Source of the DNA: an uncultured Clostridia bacterium
GTDB lineage: Bacteria > Bacillota > Clostridia > Christensenellales > Borkfalkiaceae
DNA: 42,677 nucleotides
Assembly (NCBI GenBank): GCA_947625865.1
Contig: CANQQD010000012.1
Span: 1 to 42,677 of the forward strand
Direction of reading: 5' to 3'
The notes beneath the pieces are model-generated. The model was not told the origin of the DNA. It did no database searches and was given only the letters and a program-made list of their open reading frames with translations. Shown here in pieces: positions 15,454-22,208 of this stretch; positions within the stretch are counted from its first letter, which is position 1, and the number at the start of each line of letters is the position of its first letter. A program made the translations under genes and the position numbers.

Positions 15454-15758
15454 AATATCAGCTTGTCCGCCACCCCTTCGAATCCGAGCTCCTTTATTGA
15501 GCTCGCCGTAAGCTCTATAAGAAATCCTATTCCTATGATCTTGAAAATCAGCCTTACGACCTTGTTGTCAATGCCCGTGGTTTCCGAAAACGAGCGGAGA
15601 AACTCAATGCTTTCGGTCAGATAATCAAAGGCAAATAAGAACATTATTATGCCGCCGGCTGTCAGGCAAAGAGGCACAAGCTCCGATTTATGGCTTTTTA
15701 AAATGAATGAGCATATTGCGGTTATAACCGCAATACAGCATAGCTGTAAAATTACCAT
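15366..15758 (-). CDS. spoIIIAD: Stage III sporulation protein AD
   Basis: Small polytopic membrane protein of the SpoIIIA complex, 130 aa, hydrophobic helices near 2-22, 29-48, 68-85 and 100-125. SIEFLRSFSETTGIDNKVVRLIFKIIGIGFLIE and ELTASSIKELG are characteristic. Its start shares one nt with the spoIIIAC stop. Confidence 0.95.
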   Translation of the reverse strand: MVILQLCCIAVITAICSFILKSHKSELVPLCLTAGGIIMFLFAFDYLTESIEFLRSFSETTGIDNKVVRLIFKIIGIGFLIELTASSIKELGFEGVADKLILCGKIIIFVVAIPVLSSTYKIIVSLIKLA

Positions 15759-15955
15759 TAAAACAAATCAAACAACTGCCTTATCTGCGAAAACAGATCG
15801 GCGATCATGGAAATCACCACCGTCAAAACTATGATGAGCCCCACGAGGCTGACTACCGTTGCGATATCGTCCCTGTCGGACTTTTTTAATACCTGACAAA
15901 TTATCGTAACAATAATTCCCACCGCGGCAATTTTAAAAATTATACTTATATCCAT
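15758..15955 (-). CDS. spoIIIAC: Stage III sporulation protein AC
   Basis: 65-aa protein with two transmembrane helices (about 4-22 and 36-55), DISIIFKIAAVGIIVTII start and the KKSDRDDIATVVSLVG loop typical of the family. Starts directly after the spoIIIAB stop. Confidence 0.95.
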   Translation of the reverse strand: MDISIIFKIAAVGIIVTIICQVLKKSDRDDIATVVSLVGLIIVLTVVISMIADLFSQIRQLFDLF

Positions 15956-16381
15956 TTACGCCAGAAGGATTGCCATCAGCACTCCCAAAAGAAAAAATAT
16001 TTTTATATACAGCGAGCTGTATTTTCTATATTCGCCCGAGCTCTCGTCCCTGTATTTTATCAACACCGCTTTTCTTTCGTTAAGATAATCTATCTGCGAC
16101 AGCGCGTCGCTTTTTCCGAGATTTAAAACATAATCGCTTATAACCTCCCCGTCCTTGCCCTCGAGCAAGATCTTTCCGCTCAGGACCTCGGGAATGAATT
16201 TAAAATTCTGCGCAACCTTTTCCAATGTCTGCTGTGAAAATTTCATATTTAAAAGAAGCTGCTCGTTGAATTCATAGAGCTCGGCAAAAATCTCCATCCT
16301 CCGCTTCTTCTTGGTTGACAGGAATATTCCTATTGAGGTCGTCAGTCCCGTCACCGCTATAAGCAATAAAATTTTTATCAT
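15956..16381 (-). CDS. spoIIIAB: Stage III sporulation protein AB
   Basis: 141-aa GspF-like protein: N-terminal membrane helix (3-22), KKKRR cluster, helical domain with ELYEFNEQLLLNMKFSQQTLEKV, and a C-terminal helix (about 125-141). It probably works with the ATPase SpoIIIAA, whose 3' end overlaps it by 110 nt. Confidence 0.92.
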   Translation of the reverse strand: MIKILLLIAVTGLTTSIGIFLSTKKKRRMEIFAELYEFNEQLLLNMKFSQQTLEKVAQNFKFIPEVLSGKILLEGKDGEVISDYVLNLGKSDALSQIDYLNERKAVLIKYRDESSGEYRKYSSLYIKIFFLLGVLMAILLA

Positions 16382-17213
16382 ATATTACGGGTTGTCCCAA
16401 TAAGGTTTCAAGTTCCACAAAATATTCGAACGGCGTGCCCTTCAAGATCTCGTGCTTGGTGATATGCGACGACGCGATTACGCATATGCCGCAATCGGCG
16501 GCGTACCTTACTGCCTGCATGTCGTTTTCGCCGTACAGTTCATCGGTGATTATCAGATCGGGCTTCATCGCTCTTATCGCACTTGCAAAGGCGTTCAATT
16601 TGTTCCCCGCCCTGATAACATCGGCACGGCAGCCCAAATAGAATCCCTGCCCGTTTTCATCCATAGCCGCTATTTCATTCCGTTCGTCGAAAATCAGTGT
16701 GTTAAGGCATAAATTGTCGCTAACGTACCTTGCAATGTCCCTTAGCTTGGTCGTTTTGCCCATTCCGGGCTTTGAAAACAACAAGATGCTTTTCGGCGAT
16801 TCATTTAAAAGCCTTTTGCATATGTATTCGGAGCACCCCTCAATATCGTGCGGCAATCTGATATTCAACGAAGTAAGCGAAGAAATCGTTTTTATTTCGC
16901 CGTTCTGGGTGACGTATTCCCCGGCAAGCCCTATCCTCACTCCGTGACCGCAGGTTATGAACCCCGAGCGCATTTGTTCGGCATATCTGAAAAAATTTCC
17001 GCGGGTCGCGCTGTTAATAATCGGAGATATTTCGCCGCATCTTACAGCGCAATTTTTGTCGTTGCAAATACCGAGTTCGCCCAAAAAGTAATAGCCGCCC
17101 TTATACCCCACAATGACGGGCTGCCCTTGCCTGATCCTTATTTCGGTAACAAAGTTCAGATTGAGATGGCTGAGGGCGGCATTCACCTCTGCGGGCAGAA
17201 AGGACAAACTCAT
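16272..17213 (-). CDS. spoIIIAA: Stage III sporulation protein AA, AAA+/GspE-like ATPase
   Basis: ATPase of the SpoIIIA complex. GHGVRIGLAGEYV (about 90-102), Walker A SKPGMGKTT (about 147-155), FDERNEIA and Walker B-like MKPDLIITDELYGENDMQAV. The last ~35 residues (after FVELETLLGQPV) run through the spoIIIAB start in another frame, giving a 110-nt overlap; homologues end near this point, so the tail is unusual. First gene of spoIIIAA-AH; no clear sigma-E promoter was recognised in the 70 nt upstream. Confidence 0.95.
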   Translation of the reverse strand: MSLSFLPAEVNAALSHLNLNFVTEIRIRQGQPVIVGYKGGYYFLGELGICNDKNCAVRCGEISPIINSATRGNFFRYAEQMRSGFITCGHGVRIGLAGEYVTQNGEIKTISSLTSLNIRLPHDIEGCSEYICKRLLNESPKSILLFSKPGMGKTTKLRDIARYVSDNLCLNTLIFDERNEIAAMDENGQGFYLGCRADVIRAGNKLNAFASAIRAMKPDLIITDELYGENDMQAVRYAADCGICVIASSHITKHEILKGTPFEYFVELETLLGQPVIYDKNFIAYSGDGTDDLNRNIPVNQEEAEDGDFCRAL

Positions 17214-17235
17214 AATTTAATCTATTTCGTAGGGC

Positions 17236-17263
17236 AAAAAAAAAGAACCCCCGAACGGAGTTC
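17236..17263 (-). terminator. Terminator of the aquaporin gene
   Basis: Imperfect stem GAAC-CC/GG-GTTC followed on the minus strand by nine T. It lies 47 nt after the aquaporin stop and shortly before spoIIIAA. Confidence 0.8.
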
Positions 17264-17309
17264 CCTTTTATTTGTTTGGTTTGATTATTTTTCAATGCCC
17301 TGAAGCAGC

Positions 17310-18050
17310 TTATTTTTCTTCTTTTTTACCGCTGAGAAGATTGTAAACTATGGCTGCAAGCGCGCCGCCGACCATAGGTCCGATAATGAATATCCATATC
17401 TGGGCTATGGCGTCCGTATTGCCCTTCTGTACCAAAGCCATCAGCGCGGGACCTATCGAACGGGCGGGATTTACGGAAGTGCCGGTAAGACCTATTCCCA
17501 AAAGGTGAACGAGCGTAAGCGAAAGCCCTATTACAATGCCTGTCACTGCCTTATTGTCAGTTTTGGAGGTAACGCCCAAAATTGAAATTACAAATATAAA
17601 TGTAAGCACAACCTCGACGGCGAGAGCTACCCACAGAGCTCCGTTGGTTCCATACGTATTGACAAGCACGTCCTGAACCACATTTTGACCGAACTGACCG
17701 AAGTTAGCCGAGGTGGCGCTGTTCACAAACGAACCGCAGAAAAGCCCCACGAGAACTGCCCCCACTATTGCTCCGAGGATCTGCGCCGCAACATAGCACA
17801 CGAAATCCTTCACGTTCATTTTTTTGCTGATCAACATAGCCAACGAAACGGCGGGATTGATATGGCAACCGGAAACGTTGCCGATAGAATACGCCATAGC
17901 AACTATAACGAGCCCGAAGGCAAGCGCAGTCATAAGGTAAGCTGCGGGATTAGACACTTTGCAACCCGTTACAACCGCAACGCCGCAGGCAACCGTAACA
18001 AGCACGCAGGTCCCGATAAACTCGGCTATGTACTTTTTGATGTCTGACAT
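17310..18050 (-). CDS. aqpZ: Aquaporin (AqpZ-type MIP channel)
   Basis: Six-helix water channel. Two NPA boxes: CHINPAVS (about 62-69) and TSVNPARSIGPAL (about 190-202). LTLVHLLGIGLTGTSVNPARS puts a His before and an Arg after the second NPA, the water-selective filter pattern of AqpZ rather than GlpF. 246 aa. Monocistronic with its own consensus promoter and AAGGAG site. Confidence 0.95.
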   Translation of the reverse strand: MSDIKKYIAEFIGTCVLVTVACGVAVVTGCKVSNPAAYLMTALAFGLVIVAMAYSIGNVSGCHINPAVSLAMLISKKMNVKDFVCYVAAQILGAIVGAVLVGLFCGSFVNSATSANFGQFGQNVVQDVLVNTYGTNGALWVALAVEVVLTFIFVISILGVTSKTDNKAVTGIVIGLSLTLVHLLGIGLTGTSVNPARSIGPALMALVQKGNTDAIAQIWIFIIGPMVGGALAAIVYNLLSGKKEEK

Positions 18051-18081
18051 TTTAAATTCTCCTTATTTTTTATTCAGCTAA

Positions 18082-18109
18082 ATTATATCACCCGATAACG
18101 CCATGTCAA
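18082..18109 (-). promoter_or_regulatory. Promoter of the aquaporin gene
   Basis: Minus strand TTGACA (18104-18109), 16-nt spacer, TATAAT (18082-18087), then a short leader with AAGGAGA 8 nt before the ATG. Confidence 0.85.
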
Positions 18110-18121
18110 TAAAATTTATTA

Positions 18122-18163
18122 CAAAAAAATATAAACGACGAAAAAAGCTCTCTTCCGTCGTTT
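18122..18163 (-). terminator. Terminator of the nucleotidase/guanylate-kinase-like gene
   Basis: 8-bp stem AAACGACG/CGTCGTTT with a 15-nt loop and a following ATATTTTTTT on the minus strand. Confidence 0.7.
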
Positions 18164-18184
18164 AATGTGCATTATAAACAAATT

Positions 18185-19294
18185 TTATTTCTGATGTACC
18201 AGCTCGACAATTTGCGTAACCGCTGCTTTCACGTCGTTGCCGACGTTTATCTCTACGTCGCAGACCTCGCTGTTGCGGTACTCGAAGTCAAGGGACATAA
18301 TCCGCCTTGTCTTATCCTCAAGGTCGATATCGCGGCTTATAATGCTCTTGATAGCCTCCGCCCTGTCGCGCCGCGTAAACACGAGCATCGCGCGGCGGCG
18401 GTAAAGATTTTTCAAGGTGATCGCGCCGCATATATCTATAGGTATAACAGCAACGTGCCCGCGGTTTACGATAGGATCTATATCCTTTTCCGATGTGCCG
18501 AAATGATATCCGCTATATACGGTAGTTTCAATATAGCTCCCCTCATTCATCTCCTCTATGAACTGCTCTTCTGAAATAAAACGGTAGGAATTATCGTTTT
18601 CCGTCGGGCGGCGGGGACGAGTGGTTGACGTGAGCGGTTTTTCAAAGCCGCTAAGCTCTGTCAAGCCGTTTGCGATCTCGGTCTTTGAAGAGCCCGAAGG
18701 CCCCACAAGGCACAAAACTCCTCCGTTTCCAAGACTGGGAAAATTTTCGGAAAACGAATTTCTGACCATTTCGCAAAAGTGCAGAAAGTCGTCGTAGCTG
18801 TTGACCGAAAGCAGCCCCGACAGATTTGTATTCCAAGGTTTTCTGAAAAGCACGGGATAAGCGGCGCGGGAGCTGGAGATATTGTGCGCACCGTCGTCGA
18901 GCATAATGTCGAGAGAAATCACGTCTTTACGCGTACCCATGATTATATTTTGGGGCGGAATTTCGGGGAAGTCGCGCACAAGCCGCTCGGCACGCGCGCT
19001 CATGCACTGTGCGGGAACGGCGGTAATAAAAAACACGTCGGCGATTTCGGAAAGCTTTTTAACAAACTCCTGCGCACCGGTTGTTATAGGCTGCGTACGC
19101 ACAAATTCGGGGTCGGAATACAGAGCGATACGCTCGTCGGCGTGTCTGCCGCATGCGCTCCAGTTCTTTATCTCTTCAATTTTCATCGGCTCTTCGTCGG
19201 GATAACGCTTGTTGATTATAGACACGGCATATGAATTACACTCATAGAGCGTGTCGTCAACGTCCAAGCCAATACGTATTCTGTACTTCCTCAT
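18185..19294 (-). CDS. Fusion: HAD-type 5'(3')-deoxyribonucleotidase domain plus guanylate kinase-like domain
   Basis: 369 aa from the ATG at 19294 (GAGG 9 nt upstream; the longer frame runs into the promoter). Residues 1-175: HAD phosphatase related to cytosolic 5'-deoxyribonucleotidases, with LDVDDT (10-15, nucleophile Asp11 and acid Asp13), FITA (89-92, Thr91), Lys123 and LDD (132-134). Residues 190-369: guanylate-kinase fold with P-loop GPSGSSKT (198-205), STTRPRRPTEND (223-234) and YSGYHFGTS, like the GMP-binding lobe of Gmk. A phosphatase and a nucleotide kinase in one chain is unusual. Gmk P-loops usually read GAGKG/S, so kinase specificity is uncertain. Confidence 0.8.
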   Translation of the reverse strand: MRKYRIRIGLDVDDTLYECNSYAVSIINKRYPDEEPMKIEEIKNWSACGRHADERIALYSDPEFVRTQPITTGAQEFVKKLSEIADVFFITAVPAQCMSARAERLVRDFPEIPPQNIIMGTRKDVISLDIMLDDGAHNISSSRAAYPVLFRKPWNTNLSGLLSVNSYDDFLHFCEMVRNSFSENFPSLGNGGVLCLVGPSGSSKTEIANGLTELSGFEKPLTSTTRPRRPTENDNSYRFISEEQFIEEMNEGSYIETTVYSGYHFGTSEKDIDPIVNRGHVAVIPIDICGAITLKNLYRRRAMLVFTRRDRAEAIKSIISRDIDLEDKTRRIMSLDFEYRNSEVCDVEINVGNDVKAAVTQIVELVHQK

Positions 19295-19322
19295 ATTTTG
19301 ACCTCGTTCAAAAAGTAAATAT

Positions 19323-19351
19323 ATTATAGCGGCAAGACCTGCCGTTGTCAA
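19323..19351 (-). promoter_or_regulatory. Promoter of the fusion gene with inverted repeat in the spacer
   Basis: Minus strand TTGACA (19346-19351), 17 nt, TATAAT (19323-19328), both perfect. The spacer contains CGGCA-N5-TGCCG, a possible operator. Confidence 0.85.
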
Positions 19352-19369
19352 GCCAGAAAAATAGCGGTA

Positions 19370-19398
19370 TTGACAAATCGTGAAACTTGTGATACACT
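19370..19398 (+). promoter_or_regulatory. Promoter of the nrnA-nrnA-surE operon
   Basis: Plus strand TTGACA (19370-19375), 17 nt, TACACT (19393-19398). The two divergent promoters lie back to back within 76 nt and may share regulation. Confidence 0.75.
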
Positions 19399-19436
19399 AT
19401 TATATCCCGATAAGGAATATGAAAAGGGGAAATGAA

Positions 19437-20378
19437 ATGTTCAAAGAAGCACTCAAATTAATCAAGAAATACGACAGAATAATAATTCACCGCCATTCCC
19501 ATCCGGACGGCGACGCAATGGGCAGCCAGATAGGGCTTGCGCAGCTTTTAAAGGATAACTTCAAGGATAAAGAGATTTATATGGTAGGCGATGTTGCCAC
19601 CCGTCTGCCGTTTATCGACATAAAAATGGACGAGATACCCGACGACTACTATAAAGGCGCGCTGGCAATTGTTCTGGACTGCGGCTCCTCCCGCCTTATC
19701 TGCGACGACAGATATAAAACGGCAGAAAAAACCATCAGATTCGATCACCATATTTTCTGCGAAAAGATAGCCGACGTTGACATTTCGGACAGCTCGTTCG
19801 AGAGCGCAAGCGGTATGGTCGCAATGTTCGCAAAGGAATGTAAACTCAAGCTTTCGCCCCTTTCGGCGACATACATATACATGGGCATGGTAACGGACAG
19901 CGGCAGATTCGTGTTCGACTCCACCACCTCCCGCACGTTTGAATTGGCGGCGTTCCTTTTGTCGCAACCGATAGATCTGAACACCCTCTACTACAATCTT
20001 TACGCTAAAGACTTTTCGGAAATCATTAAAGACGCAGACAACATGCATAAAATCAGATTCACCGAAAACAATGTTGCCTACATATACACCGCACGCGAGG
20101 ATCTGCCGCCAAACAGCGACGCCGCGCCCGTTGTTTCCTCGGGGCTGGTGAGCTTGATGCACGATATCAAGGGCGTGTTTATATGGGTGAATTTTACCGA
20201 GGGCGACGACGGCGTGCATGTTGAGCTGCGCTCCAACCGCTACAATATCAACCCCATTGCAGTAAAATACGGCGGCGGCGGACACAAAAAAGCCAGCGGC
20301 TGCACCGTTCCCGACAAGGAAACAGCAATGAAATTATTAAACGACTTAAATGAACTCAGCAAAACGGAGCCGGTATGA
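19437..20378 (+). CDS. DHH/DHHA1 phosphoesterase (NrnA-like oligoribonuclease/pAp phosphatase), copy 1
   Basis: Mn2+-dependent nuclease expected to degrade nanoRNA or cyclic/linear dinucleotides. HRHSHPDGDAMGS near residue 19 (DHH motif I), VLDCGSSR (about 80), FDHHI (about 104, the DHH box), MVTDSGRF (about 153) and C-terminal GGGGHKKASG (about 283-292, DHHA1 substrate binding). The ATG at 19437 follows AAAAGGGG by 7 nt. 313 aa, normal. ATGA overlap with copy 2. Confidence 0.9.
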   Translation: MFKEALKLIKKYDRIIIHRHSHPDGDAMGSQIGLAQLLKDNFKDKEIYMVGDVATRLPFIDIKMDEIPDDYYKGALAIVLDCGSSRLICDDRYKTAEKTIRFDHHIFCEKIADVDISDSSFESASGMVAMFAKECKLKLSPLSATYIYMGMVTDSGRFVFDSTTSRTFELAAFLLSQPIDLNTLYYNLYAKDFSEIIKDADNMHKIRFTENNVAYIYTAREDLPPNSDAAPVVSSGLVSLMHDIKGVFIWVNFTEGDDGVHVELRSNRYNINPIAVKYGGGGHKKASGCTVPDKETAMKLLNDLNELSKTEPV

Positions 20379-21355
20379 ACGAAGATATTAAAAATTTGAT
20401 TTTACAAAAAATCGAGAGCTACGATAAAATAATAATCTCCCGTCATATACGCCCCGACGGCGACGCCGTGGGCTCCACCATGGGGCTTACCAAAATTCTC
20501 AGGGACACTTACCCCCAAAAGCAAATTTACCTTGTGAACGAGGATTTTTCGGACTACCTCTCCTTTTGCGGCGGCGAAGATACGGTTACAGACGATATCT
20601 ATGCCGACGCGCTTCAAATCGTCATCGATACGGGCACAAAAAAGCGGATCTCCAACAGCAGCTTTAAAAAAGCAAGGGAAATCATAAAAATAGACCACCA
20701 CATTGAAGCCGACCCCTACGGCAGCATAAACTGGGTGGAAGATTTCCGCTCGTCGGCGTGTGAAATGATAGCAGATTTCTATGTAACGCACAAAAACCGC
20801 CTTAAAATCTCGCCCGAGGCGGCTACCTATATTTATCTCGGCATGGTAACGGACAGCGGCAGATTTCAATTTGAGGGCGTTACGGGCGAAACCATGCGCC
20901 TTGCCGGCGCGATGCTCGACTGCGGGGTAGACCTTGAAAAGCTCTATGCAAACCTCTACTCCGAAAAGTTTGAGTCATTCAAATTCAAATCTTATGTTTA
21001 CGAAAATATCCGCATAACCGAAAACGGCGTTGCATATATCTATTTGGATAAAGCCACGCAGGAACGCTTTAATTTGACCTTCGAGGAGGCAAGCAGCGTT
21101 GTCGGCGAGCTTTCGGGAATACGCGGCAGCCTCATTTGGGTGGCGTTTATATATAATTCCAAAAAGGAAAATATCCGCGTGCGGCTCCGCTCCCGCTTTT
21201 TAGGCATAAACGACCTTGCAATAAAATACCACGGCGGCGGGCACAATATGGCGGCGGGCGCAACGGCTTATTCCGAAGCTGAAATGCTAAGGCTGATTGA
21301 CGACGCCGACCGACTGCTTGGCGAATACAAGGCAACACACGAGGGCTGGCTATGA
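20375..21355 (+). CDS. DHH/DHHA1 phosphoesterase (NrnA-like), copy 2
   Basis: Paralogue of the preceding gene with the same motifs: SRHIRPDGDAVGS (about 22-34), VIDTGTKKR, IDHHIEAD, MVTDSGRFQF and HGGGHNMAAG. The first motif has Ile-Arg where copy 1 has Ser-His. 326 aa. Overlaps both neighbours by ATGA, so the three genes are translationally coupled. Diverged enough from copy 1 (sequence differs throughout between motifs) to suggest separate substrates or a hetero-oligomer. Confidence 0.9.
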   Translation: MNEDIKNLILQKIESYDKIIISRHIRPDGDAVGSTMGLTKILRDTYPQKQIYLVNEDFSDYLSFCGGEDTVTDDIYADALQIVIDTGTKKRISNSSFKKAREIIKIDHHIEADPYGSINWVEDFRSSACEMIADFYVTHKNRLKISPEAATYIYLGMVTDSGRFQFEGVTGETMRLAGAMLDCGVDLEKLYANLYSEKFESFKFKSYVYENIRITENGVAYIYLDKATQERFNLTFEEASSVVGELSGIRGSLIWVAFIYNSKKENIRVRLRSRFLGINDLAIKYHGGGHNMAAGATAYSEAEMLRLIDDADRLLGEYKATHEGWL

Positions 21356-22074
21356 AAATTTTACTTACAAACGACGACGGCATAGAAGCCGAAGGTTTAA
21401 AATATTTGGTCGACTGGGCTAAAACAAAGGGCGAGGTCTATATTTTTGCGCCCAAGGTTCAGCAAAGCGCAAAGAGCCACTCAATTAAAATTCACGATCC
21501 TTACGAAGTGAAAAGGGTTTATAGCTTCGGCGATATAGAGGCTTACAGTGTGGACTCCACTCCCGCCGACTGCGTGCGCGTGGCGGTTTTGGGAATGAAA
21601 AAGCATTTTGACCTCGTAATCTCCGGCATAAATAACGGACCCAATCTCGGCGGCGATATTCATTATTCGGGCACGGTTGCGGCATGCTATGAAGCGGCGC
21701 AAAACGGAATTAAAGCGATAGCCTTTTCGGCGGCGTTCAATTCTTTTGAAAACGCAATCAATAATATCGACAGGGCATACAAAAAAATCCGCGAACGGAA
21801 AATGCTTGACTTTGCCGATATTGTAAACGTCAATTTCCCCGAAAGCGGCAACGAGATTTTAATTACGCGTATGGGCCCCGCCATTTACAGCGACGAATTT
21901 GAATTTTTGCCCGACGGAACTATCAAGCCCTGCCTGGTATGCCTTTATAATGGCACAAAAAATTTGGAGCTCGACACCGACGCAACCATGACGGGGCATA
22001 TTTCAATGACTCCTCTCGAAAACGATTTAACGGACTTCCCCGCCTTTGAAATGATATCAAAAAAAGTTGGGTAA
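21352..22074 (+). CDS. surE: 5'/3'-nucleotidase SurE
   Basis: Dephosphorylates nucleoside monophosphates and short polyphosphates. TNDDGI (6-11) gives the metal-binding Asp pair, SAKSHSI the Ser, and SGINNGPNLGGDIHYSGTVAAC (about 90-111) the conserved Asn and substrate loop. 240 aa, normal. Coupled to the two DHH phosphoesterases, so oligonucleotide cleavage and mononucleotide dephosphorylation would be co-expressed. Confidence 0.95.
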   Translation: MKILLTNDDGIEAEGLKYLVDWAKTKGEVYIFAPKVQQSAKSHSIKIHDPYEVKRVYSFGDIEAYSVDSTPADCVRVAVLGMKKHFDLVISGINNGPNLGGDIHYSGTVAACYEAAQNGIKAIAFSAAFNSFENAINNIDRAYKKIRERKMLDFADIVNVNFPESGNEILITRMGPAIYSDEFEFLPDGTIKPCLVCLYNGTKNLELDTDATMTGHISMTPLENDLTDFPAFEMISKKVG

Positions 22075-22103
22075 ACGACGCAGTTTAAATTTTATTGATT
22101 ATC

Positions 22104-22142
22104 AAAAAACAACCCTTCCGCGAGGAAGGGTTGTTTTTTTTG
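22104..22142. terminator. Bidirectional terminator between surE and the long lipoprotein array
   Basis: 12-bp stem AACAACCCTTCC/GGAAGGGTTGTT with a GCGA loop; T-run on the plus side and A-run on the other, so it can end both the plus-strand surE operon and the minus-strand array. A second small palindrome (AAGGTT/AACCTT) follows at 22146-22161. Confidence 0.95.
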
Positions 22143-22208
22143 TTTAAGGTTTTTTAACCTTTGGTTTTGCGATTAGTGTTCGTCGCCGGGCAGAATTGCC
22201 TCTGCGTC

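Noticed and set aside
22146-22161. AAGGTT/AACCTT palindrome next to the surE terminator as an IS end or CRISPR-like repeat
   Set aside because: Single short occurrence, no duplicate target site, transposase or repeated units.
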